Position numbers and translations under genes: made by a program | Assembly (NCBI RefSeq): GCF_001425325.1 | Contig: NZ_LMEH01000001.1 | Span: 1,952,602 to 2,016,601, forward strand | Length of the DNA: 64,000 bases | Direction: 5' to 3' | From: Leifsonia sp. Root1293 | Lineage (GTDB): Bacteria > Actinomycetota > Actinomycetes > Actinomycetales > Microbacteriaceae | The notes under the pieces: generated by a model | What the model was told of the DNA's origin: nothing | Seen by the model: only the letters and a program-made list of their open reading frames with translations | Databases searched by the model: none | In this document: in pieces, positions 27,959 to 37,675 of the stretch | Position numbering within the stretch: the stretch's first letter is position 1 | Layout of the letters: the number at the start of each line of letters is the position of its first letter

Positions 27959-27972
27959 GCCTACGGCGTTCT

Positions 27973-28635
27973 CTAGTACGTGGTGTAGCCCGAGTCGCCG
28001 ATGGACGCGAAGACCGCGATCCAGAAGATGAGCGAGATCAGGCCGATGACGACGCCGAGGAAGCCCAGGATGATTCCGGTGAGCCACATGCCCTTCGCCG
28101 CCGGCTCCTTCTTCTTGCCGAGGAAGCCGAGCACGATCGCCGCAGCGGGGATCAGCATCTGCAGGATGCCACCGGCGATGGGGATCCACACGACGACCAG
28201 CGACCCGGCGACGCCGACGATTCCGGCGATCAACGCGATGAGGCTGAGGACCGGTGTCGATGACGGTGTGCCCGGAGCGTACGCGGAGCCATAGGCCTGG
28301 GGCGCAGGCGGCTGGGTGCCGTACGCGGATGGGGCGCCGTAGGCCGGCGGCGGCGTTGGCGCAGCTCCGTAGGCCGGGGGTGCCGGGGGCGCAGGAGGGC
28401 CGGCCGGAGGAGCCGGAGGACCGGCGGGTGGTGCCGGCGGTGCCGCAGGAGCAGGAGGCGCTACGGGCGGTGCTTCTGGGGCATCGGGAACCGATGGCTC
28501 GTCAGCGACCGTCGGCTCGCCCGCGTCAGTCGCGGCCGCGGGCTCGGCAGCCTCGGTCGACGGAACGACCGGGTCGACGCCGTCGATCGGCTGCTCGGGC
28601 TCGTCGGGTCGCGCTGGTGTCGTGGGATCGCTCAT
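27973..28635 (-). CDS. Proline-rich DUF4190-type membrane protein
   Basis: 220 residues. The first half is disordered and Pro/Ala/Glu-rich, with repeated PPAPPAG units and then YGA/YGT repeats (about residues 90-120). The second half has three hydrophobic helices: LSLIALIAGIVGVAGSLVVV, ILQMLIPAAAIVLGFLG with the KKKEPAAKG loop, and LTGIILGFLGVVIGLISLIFW. This is the common actinobacterial DUF4190 plan with a cytoplasmic proline-rich tail. Function unknown. Probably co-transcribed with its paralogue 19 bases upstream. Confidence 0.72.
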   Translation of the reverse strand: MSDPTTPARPDEPEQPIDGVDPVVPSTEAAEPAAATDAGEPTVADEPSVPDAPEAPPVAPPAPAAPPAPPAGPPAPPAGPPAPPAPPAYGAAPTPPPAYGAPSAYGTQPPAPQAYGSAYAPGTPSSTPVLSLIALIAGIVGVAGSLVVVWIPIAGGILQMLIPAAAIVLGFLGKKKEPAAKGMWLTGIILGFLGVVIGLISLIFWIAVFASIGDSGYTTY

Positions 28636-28654
28636 GGTGATTGCCTGCTTTCGT

Positions 28655-29068
28655 TCAGTACTGGTCGCCGTTGGACGCGGCGAAGAAGATCAACGGGATG
28701 AGGACGGCGAAGAAGAGGATGATGCCGGCGACGATGCCCAGGTATCCGAGGATGAGGCCGGCGATGGCGAAGCCGCGACCCTGCTCACCGGTCTTCTTGA
28801 CCTGGTTCAATCCGATGTGGCCGAGCACGACGCCCACGACGCTGATGCCCAGCACCGACAGGATGAACGAGACGATCGACAGCACGTTCCACTTCGGCTG
28901 CACCGGGTACGGCTGCCCGTACGCCGGCTGCTGCGCGTAGCTCGGAGCCTGTGCCGGAGCCGGAGGCGGAGCGTAGGCCGGCGGTTCAGCGGACGCGGCG
29001 GGCTGGGAAGCCGGCGGAACCGTTGCACCACCCGCCTCATCTGCAGGTGGCTGGTTGACGTCGGTCAT
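28655..29068 (-). CDS. DUF4190-domain membrane protein
   Basis: 137 residues. The N-terminal 60 are Pro/Ala/Tyr/Gln-rich (YAPPPAPAQAPSYAQQPAYG). Two helices follow: NVLSIVSFILSVLGISVVGVVLGHIGLNQVKKTG and RGFAIAGLILGYLGIVAGIILFFAVLIPLIFFAA. The central HIGLNQVKKTGEQGRGFAIAGLILGYLG is the DUF4190 signature. Function unknown. With the two genes downstream it forms a set of three similar small membrane proteins. Confidence 0.8.
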   Translation of the reverse strand: MTDVNQPPADEAGGATVPPASQPAASAEPPAYAPPPAPAQAPSYAQQPAYGQPYPVQPKWNVLSIVSFILSVLGISVVGVVLGHIGLNQVKKTGEQGRGFAIAGLILGYLGIVAGIILFFAVLIPLIFFAASNGDQY

Positions 29069-29205
29069 CGGTCCCCTTCCGGCCGCGGATTCGCACGTCT
29101 CATCACCCTACTCCGCCTGATCAGGGGCGGAAAGGGCGACGCGCGACTATGACGGCGACGAGGACACCGCGACGATCGGACGCGACCCGGAAGGAATCCG
29201 GCCGC

Positions 29206-30261
29206 TCAGCGCACCTGGATGTCGGTGACCGGCAGGGTGGAGTCGGCACCGAAATCGGGACCGGACGGATCATGTCCGTGCATCACCAGCTGCGCCCCGA
29301 GCGCTGCGATCATGGCGCCGTTGTCGGTGCAGAGCGACAGCGGTGGGATGCGGAGTGCGATGCCAGCCGCGGCCGTGCGCTCCTCGGCGAGAGAACGGAC
29401 CCTGGCGTTCGCGACCACACCGCCGCCCAGCAGCAGCCTCGGCACCCCGAGGTCGGTGCACGCGGCGATCGCCTTGCCGATGAGCACGTCGGCGACGGCC
29501 TCGCGGAAGCTGGCGGCGACGTCGTTGACGGGCACATCCTCTCCGGCGTCCTGCTTCTTCTCGACCCAGCGCGCCACCGAGGTCTTCAGGCCCGAGAAGC
29601 TGAAGTCGTAGCGGTGGGCGGCCATGTCCTTCGGCAGGGTGAGACCACGGGGGAAACGGATGGCCTTCGGGTCGCCCAGGGCGGCCAGTCTGTCGATGTG
29701 CGGACCGCCCGGATAGGGCAGGCCGAGAATGCGCGCCACCTTGTCGAACGCCTCGCCCGCCGCATCGTCGATGGTCTCGCCGAGCAGTTCGACGTCGGAG
29801 ACCAGGTCGCGCACGAGCAGCAGCGAGGTGTGTCCGCCGGAGACGAGCAGGGCGATGGTGGGGTATTCGAGGTGGCCGTCGTCGCCGAGCACGTCGACGC
29901 CGACATGGCCGACGAGATGGTTGACGGCGTAGAGCGGCTTGTCCAGGGCGAGGGCGAGCGCCTTGGCCGAACCGACACCGACCATGAGGGCGCCGGAAAG
30001 GCCGGGGCCGCTGGTGACGGCGATGGCGTCGAGGTCTTCGAGGCTCACGCCGGCCTCGGCGAGGGCTGCACCGATCATGGGCGTCATCGATTCGAGATGC
30101 GCTCTCGCCGCGACCTCGGGAACCACTCCGCCGTAGCGCGCGTGCTCGTCCATGGACGATGCGATGGCGTTGGCGAGCAGGGTGCGCCCGCGCACGATGC
30201 CGACGCCGGTCTCATCGCAGGAGGTCTCGATGCCGAGCACCAGCGGATCCTCGCGGTTCAT
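29206..30261 (-). CDS. tsaD: tRNA N6-threonylcarbamoyladenosine transferase TsaD
   Basis: 351 residues; transfers threonylcarbamoyl to A37 of ANN-decoding tRNAs with TsaB and TsaE. The ASKHA fold is clear: [14 protein letters not shown] (phosphate 1), metal-binding histidines in [12 protein letters not shown] and [20 protein letters not shown], and [25 protein letters not shown]. The length is normal. It overlaps the rimI stop by four bases and is the last gene of the glmS-to-tsaD operon. Confidence 0.96.
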   Translation of the reverse strand: MNREDPLVLGIETSCDETGVGIVRGRTLLANAIASSMDEHARYGGVVPEVAARAHLESMTPMIGAALAEAGVSLEDLDAIAVTSGPGLSGALMVGVGSAKALALALDKPLYAVNHLVGHVGVDVLGDDGHLEYPTIALLVSGGHTSLLLVRDLVSDVELLGETIDDAAGEAFDKVARILGLPYPGGPHIDRLAALGDPKAIRFPRGLTLPKDMAAHRYDFSFSGLKTSVARWVEKKQDAGEDVPVNDVAASFREAVADVLIGKAIAACTDLGVPRLLLGGGVVANARVRSLAEERTAAAGIALRIPPLSLCTDNGAMIAALGAQLVMHGHDPSGPDFGADSTLPVTDIQVR

Positions 30262-30776
30262 CGGGCCTCCCCCGGCTGGATGGTCTCGATGCCGACGGCC
30301 AGCGTCGTCCTGGCCGGCTGAACGCTGAGGCGCATGACGATCGCATCGACTCCGTCGGGCTGGTAGTACGTGGGCCGCACGGCGATCTCGACGAATCCCA
30401 ACGTGTCGTAGAGAGCCTGGGCGACCGGGTTGTCCGCCCGCACCTCGAGGAAGACCTCCGTCACGCCGCGCCCGCGTGCCTCGTCGATGAGGCGTTCCAT
30501 GAGGGCGCGTCCGAGGCGTTGTCCGCGGAACTCGGGGACCACGGCGATCGTCTGGATGTCGGCATCCGTTCCTCCGCGGGGCGCCAGAAGCCCGGCGTAG
30601 CCGACGATGTGCTCGCGCTCGTCGGGCGGGAACGCGACGAGGTAGTAGGTGTGCTCGCTGGCGAGGTCGGCGCGCATCGTCGACGACGACCAGGCATCGG
30701 TCGTGAAGGTACTGGTCTCGATGGCCATGATGGCGTCGAGGTCGGCGACGCCGGCGCGCCGGAGTTGGAACGTCAT
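30258..30776 (-). CDS. rimI: Ribosomal protein S18-alanine N-acetyltransferase RimI
   Basis: 172-residue GNAT enzyme. [26 protein letters not shown] holds the acetyl-CoA-binding Q/RxxGxG/A motif, and [31 protein letters not shown] is the RimI C-terminal signature. It acetylates the N-terminus of S18 in E. coli; in actinobacteria the target range may be wider. It sits between tsaB and tsaD with four-base overlaps at both ends, a standard arrangement. Confidence 0.9.
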   Translation of the reverse strand: MTFQLRRAGVADLDAIMAIETSTFTTDAWSSSTMRADLASEHTYYLVAFPPDEREHIVGYAGLLAPRGGTDADIQTIAVVPEFRGQRLGRALMERLIDEARGRGVTEVFLEVRADNPVAQALYDTLGFVEIAVRPTYYQPDGVDAIVMRLSVQPARTTLAVGIETIQPGEAR

Positions 30777-31393
30777 CGCGTCACCCGCTTCGGACCGTTC
30801 GACGGGGTGACGTCGGGCGAGCGCAGGTAGAGGGGCTCGTCGGCGGCGAACGGCTTCCCCGCCGCGAAGGAGAGTTCGGCCACCATTCCGAGGCCACCGG
30901 CGGGAATCGTTGCGGCGTCGACGCGGGTCAGCTCCGCGAAGGGAACGGCATCCGGCTTCGCGAGGGCGGGTCCGTCGATGCGCTGCGGCAGCCCGTCGGC
31001 GTCGGGGCCGGAGTACGCCGACCAGAACACCTCCCGGCGACGGGCATCCGTCACCACGAGAAGGCCCCCGGTGGCGCCCGACGCATAGTGCTGCCAGGCG
31101 ACGGCATCGTGGCTGGCGATCGGCACCAGGGGTCGTCCCAAGGCGAAGGCGAAGGTGCGCGCGGCGCTGATGCCGACGCGCAGCCCGGTGAAGGGGCCCG
31201 GGCCCATGCCGCTCACGACCCCGGACAGTTGACGGGGCCGGATGCCGGCCTCGGCGAGGGCGGCCGTGATGAGAGAGCCGATCACCTCGGCGTGGCGCAT
31301 GGTGTCTGCGACGTCGACCTGACTCAGGATGCCGCCGTCCCGATCGACCACGGCGACACTCGTGCCTGCGGAGGTATCGATGGCGAGCAGCAC
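30773..31393 (-). CDS. tsaB: t6A biosynthesis protein TsaB
   Basis: 206 residues beginning [17 protein letters not shown] (phosphate-1 motif of the ASKHA fold). [29 protein letters not shown] is the diagnostic TsaB stretch. It is the inactive partner that dimerises with TsaD. It starts at a GTG nine bases after tsaE. The C-terminal region LYLRSPDVT is typical of the family. Confidence 0.94.
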   Translation of the reverse strand: MLLAIDTSAGTSVAVVDRDGGILSQVDVADTMRHAEVIGSLITAALAEAGIRPRQLSGVVSGMGPGPFTGLRVGISAARTFAFALGRPLVPIASHDAVAWQHYASGATGGLLVVTDARRREVFWSAYSGPDADGLPQRIDGPALAKPDAVPFAELTRVDAATIPAGGLGMVAELSFAAGKPFAADEPLYLRSPDVTPSNGPKRVTR

Positions 31394-31402
31394 CCGTCCA
31401 GC

Positions 31403-31963
31403 CTACTTCGCCTCGGGCGCCGACCCCTCGGCGTACGCGGTTCCCGCCCAGCGCGGGCCGACGCCGCGGATGGTGACGGTGCGGGGCTCATCGGCGCCCA
31501 GCTCCGAGGCGTCCGCCGGGTCGCTGTCTGCAGCATCGTCGGTTCCGCCCTCGCCGGTGCCGTCGGCAGCGGAACCCGCGCCGGTCGGGCGCTCGATCTC
31601 GAGCTCGAGCCAGGACTCGGCGACGCCGTCGAGGAGTCCGGCTCCCCATTCGACGACGACGACGGACCGGGCGTAGTCGATGTCGAGGTCGTCGAGTTCC
31701 AGGGCGCTCTGCAGCCTGTAGGCGTCGACGTGCACGAGCGGCGGTCCATCGCCGAGGCTGGGATGGGTGCGTGCCAGCACGAAGGTGGGGCTCGCCACCC
31801 GACCGCGAACATCCAGCCCGGCTCCGATGCCGCGCGTGAGAGTCGTCTTGCCGGCACCGAGGGGGCCGCTGAGCACCAGGAGGTCGCCCGCGCGCAGCTC
31901 GGCTGCGAGGGTGCGGCCGAGGGCCGTCATCCCGTCGGCCTCGGCGATGGTGAGTCTCTGCAC
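31403..31963 (-). CDS. tsaE: t6A biosynthesis ATPase TsaE
   Basis: 186 residues, longer than the usual 150. Walker A GPLGAGKTTLTRGIG is at about residues 33-47, with SPTFVLARTH, HVDAYRL and VVVEWGAGLLD following as in the family. The extra length is an acidic, Gly/Asp/Ala-rich insertion of about 34 residues near the C-terminus (about 128-162), probably a disordered loop. TsaE is the ATPase that resets the TsaBD complex. Four bases separate it from the alr stop. Confidence 0.94.
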   Translation of the reverse strand: MQRLTIAEADGMTALGRTLAAELRAGDLLVLSGPLGAGKTTLTRGIGAGLDVRGRVASPTFVLARTHPSLGDGPPLVHVDAYRLQSALELDDLDIDYARSVVVVEWGAGLLDGVAESWLELEIERPTGAGSAADGTGEGGTDDAADSDPADASELGADEPRTVTIRGVGPRWAGTAYAEGSAPEAK

Positions 31964-31967
31964 GGCG

Positions 31968-33086
31968 CTACTCCACGTAGTGACGGTGCACCCTGTGGCC
32001 GATGCGCGTCACGATCTCGTAGTTGATGGTTCCCGCGGCCGCCGCCCAGTCATCGGCAGAGGGCGCACCCGTCGCCGGGTCACCGAAGACGACCACGGGA
32101 TCCCCGACGGCGACGTCGACGTCGCCGACGTCGACGATGAACTGGTCCATCGCGATGCGCCCGACGACAGGATGCCGCTCCCCCGCGATCCACACCTCCG
32201 CGCGCCCCGATGCCTGCCGCGGGATGCCTTCGGCGTAGCCGAGCGGGACGAGCACCAGGGTCGTGTCCCGTGACGCCCGCCACTGGTAATCGTACGACGC
32301 CCCTGTTCCGGCTGCGACCCGGCGCACATTGGCGACCCGGCCCCGCAGCGTCATGGCCGGAACCAGTGCGATCTCGGGTGCACTGTCACTCCACGGCGAG
32401 AGCCCGTAGATCCCGATGCCCAGTCGCACCATCGTGTAGCGACTCTCGGGGTGGGTGATGGCCGCGGCAGTCGACGCCAAGTGCAGGAGCTCGGGCGCGA
32501 CTCCACGACGCGCCGCCGTGGCGATCGCCGCCTCGAACCGCTCGCGCTGAGCTGCGTCGTCCTCTGGCGAGGCGTTCGACAGGTGGCTGAACAGCCCTTC
32601 GACGATGAGGTCGCCCGACTCCTGGAGGGAGGCGACAGCCTCGACGGCGGCGACCCAGTCGTCCTCGGCGATGCCGTTGCGGCTGAGCCCGGTGTCGACC
32701 TTGAGGTGCACCCGCGCCGGAGCGCCCGCCCGGCGGGCGGCATCCGTCACGGCATCCACCTGGCCGAGCGTCGAGACGCCGATCGAGATGCCGCGTGCCA
32801 CGGCCTGATAGAAGTCGGCGTCCGGGTCGTGCAGCCACGCGAGTACCGGACCGTCGATGCCGGCATCGCGCAGGGCGACGGCTTCGGTGATGTCGGCGAC
32901 GCCCAGCCAGTCCGCGCCTCCGGCGAGCGCCGCCCGGGCGACGGGCACCGCTCCGTGGCCGTAGGCATTCGCCTTGACGACGGCCATGACGTGCGGTGTG
33001 CCGACATGGGCGACGAGGGCTGCGACGTTCGACCTGATGGCACCGAGGTCGACGGATGCCTCACGGAAGACGAGCTGCTCGTTCAT
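31968..33086 (-). CDS. alr: Alanine racemase
   Basis: 372 residues. PLP-binding [11 protein letters not shown] carries Lys38. [25 protein letters not shown] and the active-site tyrosine in [12 protein letters not shown] are all present, as is [12 protein letters not shown]. It makes D-alanine for peptidoglycan. The gene overlaps acpS by four bases. Unlike many actinobacteria it lies directly between acpS and tsaE with no intervening hydrolase gene. Confidence 0.95.
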   Translation of the reverse strand: MNEQLVFREASVDLGAIRSNVAALVAHVGTPHVMAVVKANAYGHGAVPVARAALAGGADWLGVADITEAVALRDAGIDGPVLAWLHDPDADFYQAVARGISIGVSTLGQVDAVTDAARRAGAPARVHLKVDTGLSRNGIAEDDWVAAVEAVASLQESGDLIVEGLFSHLSNASPEDDAAQRERFEAAIATAARRGVAPELLHLASTAAAITHPESRYTMVRLGIGIYGLSPWSDSAPEIALVPAMTLRGRVANVRRVAAGTGASYDYQWRASRDTTLVLVPLGYAEGIPRQASGRAEVWIAGERHPVVGRIAMDQFIVDVGDVDVAVGDPVVVFGDPATGAPSADDWAAAAGTINYEIVTRIGHRVHRHYVE

Positions 33087-33442
33087 GACGCATCCCTCTC
33101 CATCACGACGAAGGCCGTTGCGATGCCGGCGTCGTGGCTCATCGACACGTGCACGCGAGCGACACCCTGCGCTGCCGCGGCCGCCGCGACGGTTCCCGAG
33201 AGGGCGAACTCCGGATCTCCGTGCTCATTCGCCTCGATGACCATGTCGTGCCAACGCAGGCCGCCCGGCCCGCCGAGAGCCTTGATGAGGGCTTCCTTCG
33301 CGGCGAACCGTGCAGCCAGGGAGCGCGGATGCCGATCGCGTTCGCTCTCAGCGAACAGACGCTCGACCAACCGCGGGGTGCGTGCGATCGCCCGCTCGAA
33401 CCGCGCCAGATCGACGACGTCGACTCCGATGCCGGCGATCAC
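33083..33442 (-). CDS. acpS: Holo-[acyl-carrier-protein] synthase
   Basis: 119 residues: [18 protein letters not shown] gives the Mg-binding aspartate (Asp8), [16 protein letters not shown] the second metal/CoA motif, and [16 protein letters not shown] the C-terminal signature. It transfers phosphopantetheine from CoA to acyl carrier protein. It lies three bases after glmS and overlaps alr. Having the CoA-using enzyme beside coaA (divergent, across glmS) may be coincidence. Confidence 0.95.
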   Translation of the reverse strand: MIAGIGVDVVDLARFERAIARTPRLVERLFAESERDRHPRSLAARFAAKEALIKALGGPGGLRWHDMVIEANEHGDPEFALSGTVAAAAAAQGVARVHVSMSHDAGIATAFVVMERDAS

Positions 33443-33445
33443 GGC

Positions 33446-35296
33446 TCACTCGACCGTGACGGACTTCGCCAGGTTGCGCGGCTGGTCGACGTCGAGGCCC
33501 TTGGCCGTGGCCAGCTCCATCGCGAAGATCTGCAGCGGGACGACGGCGAGGATCGGCTCGAAGAGCGGCGCGGCCAGCGGGATCGGGATGACCTCGTCGG
33601 CGAAGGGAAGCACTGCTGCATCGCCCTGCTCGGCGATCGCGATGATGCGAGCACCTCGAGCGCGGATCTCCTGGATGTTCGAGACGACCTTGGCGTGCAG
33701 CAGAGCCGAGTGACGCGGGCTCGGCACGATCACGAAGACCGGCTGCCCCGGCTCGATGAGCGCGATCGGGCCGTGCTTCAGCTCACCGGCGGCGAAGCCC
33801 TCGGCGTGGATGTAGGCGAGCTCCTTGAGCTTCAGCGCACCCTCGAGGGCGACGGGGAAGCCGACGTGACGGCCGAGGAACAGCACGGCGCGGGTGTCGC
33901 TCATCCAGTGGGCGAGCTGGCGGATGATCTCGCCGGTGCCGAGCACCGTCGACAGCTTCTCGGGGATGGCCTCGAGCTCGCCGAGCTCGAATCCGATCTC
34001 CTCGGCGGTGAGCGAGGAGCGAACCCTGGCGAGGTGCAGGCCGAAGAGGTACAGGGCGGTGATCTGCGCGACGAAGGCCTTGGTCGATGCGACGGCGACC
34101 TCGGGGCCGGCGTGGGTGTAGATGACGGCATCCGACTCGCGCGGGATGGTCGCACCCTGGGTGTTGCAGATCGACAGCGTCTTGGCGCCGCGCTCCCCGG
34201 CGAACTTCACGGCCATGAGGGTGTCCATGGTCTCGCCGGACTGCGAGATGGAGATGACCAGCGTGTCGTCGGTGATCACCGGGTCGCGGTAGCGGAACTC
34301 GTGGCTGAGCTCCACCTCGACGGGGATGCCGGCCCACTTCTCGATCGCGTACTTGGCGACGATGCCGGCGTAGGCGGCCGTGCCGCAGCCGATGATCGTG
34401 ATGCGGCGGATGGCGGCGAGGGCGTCGTCGCCGAATGCTGTGAGCTCGGGCACGGCGACGGCTCCGTCGTGAATGCGACCGCGGATGGTGTTGGCGACGG
34501 CATCCGGCTGCTCCGAGACCTCCTTGGCCATGAAGCTCGACCAGCCGCCCTTCTCGCTCGCCGATGCGTCCCACGCGACGTCGAACTCCTCGGCTTCGAC
34601 GACGGCGCCCTCGAAGTCAGTGACGGTGACGCTGTCGGCCGTGATGGCGACGATCTGGTCCTGGCCGATGGCGACGGCACGGCGGGTGTGCTCGACGAAG
34701 GCGGCGACATCCGACCCCAGGAAGTTCTCCCCGTCGCCGAGGCCGATCACGAGCGGCGAGTTGCGCCGTGCGCCGATGACCAGGCCGGGCTGGTCCTGGT
34801 GCAGGGCGAGCAGGGTGAAAGCGCCCTCGAGGCGCGACACCGTGCGCTGGAAGGCGAGGCGCAGGTCACCGGCGGCGCGGTACTCGCGCCCGAGGAGGAC
34901 GGCGGCGACCTCGGTGTCGGTCTCGGACTCGAAGGTGTGTCCTTCGGCCAGGAGCTCGTTCTTCAGCTCGGAGAAGTTCTCGATGATGCCGTTGTGGATG
35001 AGGGCCAGGCGGCCGTCGTCACCCAGGTGCGGGTGGGCGTTGCGGTCGGTGGGTCCACCGTGGGTCGCCCAGCGCGTGTGGCCGATGCCGGTGCGGCCGT
35101 CGTTGATGGGCCGGGCCTCGAGCTCGTCGGTCAGCTTGACCAGCTTGCCCGCCTTCTTGGCGACGCCGAGCCCGCCGTCTTCATCGATGACGGCGACGCC
35201 AGCGGAGTCGTACCCCCGATATTCCAGGCGACGAAGCCCTCCGATGAGTACTTCGAGACTCTTGTTCTCGCCGACATATCCCACGATTCCACACAT
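33446..35296 (-). CDS. glmS: Glutamine-fructose-6-phosphate aminotransferase (isomerising)
   Basis: 616 residues. It starts MCGIVGYVG, so Cys2 becomes the N-terminal nucleophile. The glutaminase domain has THGGPTDRNAHPH and GNDG-type motifs. Two SIS sugar-isomerase domains follow (ISQSGETMDTL, STKAFVAQITALYL), and the end reads PRNLAKSVTVE as usual. It commits fructose-6-phosphate to amino-sugar synthesis. There is no ribosome site; a TAAAAT box seven bases upstream suggests a leaderless mRNA and leaves no room for a glmS riboswitch. First gene of the operon reaching tsaD. Confidence 0.97.
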   Translation of the reverse strand: MCGIVGYVGENKSLEVLIGGLRRLEYRGYDSAGVAVIDEDGGLGVAKKAGKLVKLTDELEARPINDGRTGIGHTRWATHGGPTDRNAHPHLGDDGRLALIHNGIIENFSELKNELLAEGHTFESETDTEVAAVLLGREYRAAGDLRLAFQRTVSRLEGAFTLLALHQDQPGLVIGARRNSPLVIGLGDGENFLGSDVAAFVEHTRRAVAIGQDQIVAITADSVTVTDFEGAVVEAEEFDVAWDASASEKGGWSSFMAKEVSEQPDAVANTIRGRIHDGAVAVPELTAFGDDALAAIRRITIIGCGTAAYAGIVAKYAIEKWAGIPVEVELSHEFRYRDPVITDDTLVISISQSGETMDTLMAVKFAGERGAKTLSICNTQGATIPRESDAVIYTHAGPEVAVASTKAFVAQITALYLFGLHLARVRSSLTAEEIGFELGELEAIPEKLSTVLGTGEIIRQLAHWMSDTRAVLFLGRHVGFPVALEGALKLKELAYIHAEGFAAGELKHGPIALIEPGQPVFVIVPSPRHSALLHAKVVSNIQEIRARGARIIAIAEQGDAAVLPFADEVIPIPLAAPLFEPILAVVPLQIFAMELATAKGLDVDQPRNLAKSVTVE

Positions 35297-35303
35297 GGGC
35301 CCG

Positions 35304-35309
35304 ATTTTA
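35304..35309 (-). promoter_or_regulatory. -10 box of glmS (leaderless) in a 44-bp divergent gap
   Basis: On the minus strand TAAAAT ends seven bases before the glmS ATG, so transcription should begin at or next to the A of the ATG. On the plus strand TAAGCT (35328-35333) stands in the same relation to the coaA ATG at 35341. Neither gene has a Shine-Dalgarno sequence. The -35 elements are not convincing. Confidence 0.55.
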
Positions 35310-35340
35310 GCCTGAACTGGCTGACGCTAAGCTCATAGCG

Positions 35341-36297
35341 ATGTCCGATCCGGCGAGAACCAACGGTGTCCACGGCCACAGCTCCCCGTTCGTCGAGCTG
35401 GATCGCGCCGACTGGGCGGCCCTGGCACGATCGACTCCGCTCCCGCTGAGCGAGACCGAACTCGTGCAGCTGCGCGGCCTGGGCGAGCCCCTCGACCTGT
35501 CGGAGGTCACCGACGTCTACCTGCCGCTGAGCCGCCTGCTGAACCTCTACGTCGCCGGCGCGAAGAGCCTGCACCGGGCGACGAGCGACTTCCTCGGCGA
35601 TCGTGCAGAGAGCACCCCGTTCGTCATCGGGATCGCCGGCTCCGTCGCCGTCGGCAAGTCGACGATCGCTCGATTGCTGCGTGAGCTCCTCGCCCGCTGG
35701 GAGGACACCCCCCGCGTCGAACTCGTGACGACGGACGGCTTCCTGCTGCCCAACGCCGAGCTCGAGCGCCGAGGCCTGATGTCGCGCAAGGGGTTCCCGG
35801 AATCCTACGATCGCCGGGCGCTCCTCCGATTCGTGAGCGAGGTCAAGGCCGGCACCGCCGAGGTGCGCGCGCCGTTCTACTCGCACCTGAGCTACGACAT
35901 CGTCCCCGATGCCCAGATCACCGTCCGCCGGCCCGATGTGCTCATCGTCGAGGGGCTCAACGTGCTGCAGCCGCCCGGCCCTGGCCATCGCCTCGCCGTG
36001 AGCGACCTCTTCGACTTCACCATCTACGTCGACGCCCGCACCCGCGACATCGCACGCTGGTACGACGAGAGGTTCCTGAAGCTGCAGCGCGGCGCGTTCA
36101 GCAACCCGCTGTCGTACTTCCATCGGTACGCGTCGCTCACCGAGAGCGAGGCCCGCGCACGGTCGGGTGAGATCTGGCGGTCGATCAACGAGCCGAATCT
36201 GCTCCAGAACATTCGCCCGACACGGTCGAGAGCAACCCTCGTACTGCGCAAGGACGAGAACCACACCGTGAACTCGGTGCTGCTGCGGAAGCTCTAG
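35341..36297 (+). CDS. coaA: Pantothenate kinase, type I
   Basis: 318 residues. P-loop [12 protein letters not shown] at 97-108; [32 protein letters not shown] is the CoaA substrate/lid signature; FIYVDA-type [23 protein letters not shown] follows; it ends [13 protein letters not shown]. It phosphorylates pantothenate, the first and regulated step of CoA synthesis. It is divergent from glmS with only 44 bases between, and its TAG overlaps the TAG of convergent glmM through a shared CTAG. Confidence 0.96.
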   Translation: MSDPARTNGVHGHSSPFVELDRADWAALARSTPLPLSETELVQLRGLGEPLDLSEVTDVYLPLSRLLNLYVAGAKSLHRATSDFLGDRAESTPFVIGIAGSVAVGKSTIARLLRELLARWEDTPRVELVTTDGFLLPNAELERRGLMSRKGFPESYDRRALLRFVSEVKAGTAEVRAPFYSHLSYDIVPDAQITVRRPDVLIVEGLNVLQPPGPGHRLAVSDLFDFTIYVDARTRDIARWYDERFLKLQRGAFSNPLSYFHRYASLTESEARARSGEIWRSINEPNLLQNIRPTRSRATLVLRKDENHTVNSVLLRKL

Positions 36298-37655
36298 AGA
36301 GCCAGACGCTCCCTGACTACGTCGGCGAGGCCATGCGCGAGACGGTCGGCCGTTGCTTGGTCTGCCGCCTCCACCATGACGCGCACCATCGGCTCGGTGC
36401 CTGAGCGGCGCATCAGCACACGGCCGGAGGACCCGAGTTCGGCCTCGGCATCGCGCACGGCGGCGGCGATGACCTCGTCGGAGTCGAGGGCGTGGTGGTC
36501 GACGCCGCGCACGTTGACGAGGATCTGGGGGAAGACCGTCATCACGCTGGCGAGTTCGGCGATCGACTTGCCCGTGCGGGCCATCTCGGCGACCAGGTGG
36601 AGGCCGGTGAGGATTCCGTCGCCGGTCGTGGCGTACTCCGTCATGATGACGTGCCCGGACTGCTCGCCACCCAGCGCCAGCGAGTCGGCGTTGAGCTCCT
36701 CGAGAACGTAGCGGTCGCCGACGGCGGTCTGGATGACCCGGATGCCGTTGGCCTCCATCGCCCTGTGCAGGCCGAGGTTGCTCATCACCGTGACCACGAG
36801 CGTGTCGTTGGTGAGGTGCCCGCGTTCCTTCATCGCGACGGCCAGGATCGCCATGATCTGGTCGCCATCGATGACGTTTCCTGCTGCGTCGACGGCGAGA
36901 CACCGGTCGGCGTCGCCGTCATGGGCGATGCCGATGTCGGCTCCGGCCTCGAGCACCTTGGTCGCGAGGTGGTCGAGGTGGGTCGACCCGACGCCGTCGT
37001 TGATGTTGGTGCCGTTCGGTTCCGCACCGACGACGGTGATCTTGGCGCCGGCGAGGGCGAACACCTCGGGCGAGATGCCGGCTGCCGCGCCGTTGGCGCA
37101 GTCGAGCACGACGTGCACGCCGTCGAGGCGGTGCGGGAGGGTGCCCATCAGGTGCAGGATGTAGCGGTCCTCGCCATCCGCGAATCGGCGGATGCGGCCG
37201 ACATCGCCGCCCGTCGGCAGGAGTTTCTCGATGCCGAGGTGCGCTTCGATGCGGTCCTCGACCTCATCGGGAAGCTTGGTGCCGCCGACTGCGAACAGCT
37301 TGATGCCGTTGTCGGGGGCTGCGTTGTGGGACGCCGAGATCATGACACCGAAGTCGGCGCCGCTGTCGGCGATCAGGAAGGCCGTTGCCGGTGTCGGCAC
37401 GACCCCAGCGTCGAGCACGTCGACGCCAGAACTCGCGAGGCCTGCGGCAACGGCGGCTCCGAGGAACTCACCGGAGACGCGGCCATCGCGGGCCAGCACC
37501 GCGACGGGGCGTCGGCCCTGCGCGCGGCGGTCTTCAGCACGTCGTCCTGAGGTCAGGACGACGGCGCTTGCCTGAGCGAGGCCCAGGGCCAGGTCAGCCG
37601 TGAGTTCACGGTTGGCCAGGCCCCGGACCCCGTCGGTTCCGAAGAGACGAGGCAT
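36294..37655 (-). CDS. glmM: Phosphoglucosamine mutase
   Basis: 453 residues. It begins [15 protein letters not shown]; the phosphorylated serine is in [15 protein letters not shown] (Ser108); the metal loop is DGDADRC; the sugar-binding GGEQSGHVI and the phosphate-binding [12 protein letters not shown] follow. It converts glucosamine-6-phosphate, made by GlmS, to glucosamine-1-phosphate for UDP-GlcNAc. A basic insert ([15 protein letters not shown], residues 36-50) lengthens the first domain. It lies 20 bases after rpsI and is probably co-transcribed with rplM-rpsI. Confidence 0.96.
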   Translation of the reverse strand: MPRLFGTDGVRGLANRELTADLALGLAQASAVVLTSGRRAEDRRAQGRRPVAVLARDGRVSGEFLGAAVAAGLASSGVDVLDAGVVPTPATAFLIADSGADFGVMISASHNAAPDNGIKLFAVGGTKLPDEVEDRIEAHLGIEKLLPTGGDVGRIRRFADGEDRYILHLMGTLPHRLDGVHVVLDCANGAAAGISPEVFALAGAKITVVGAEPNGTNINDGVGSTHLDHLATKVLEAGADIGIAHDGDADRCLAVDAAGNVIDGDQIMAILAVAMKERGHLTNDTLVVTVMSNLGLHRAMEANGIRVIQTAVGDRYVLEELNADSLALGGEQSGHVIMTEYATTGDGILTGLHLVAEMARTGKSIAELASVMTVFPQILVNVRGVDHHALDSDEVIAAAVRDAEAELGSSGRVLMRRSGTEPMVRVMVEAADQATADRLAHGLADVVRERLAL

Positions 37656-37675
37656 GTCTGCCAGTGTCGAAGCGC

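Noticed and set aside
33134-35338. A 734-residue rightward open frame
   Set aside because: It lies antisense to acpS and glmS. Long shadow frames are expected at this GC content.
35297-35340. glmS riboswitch/ribozyme
   Set aside because: Only 44 bases separate glmS from coaA, far too few, and the -10 box abuts the ATG.
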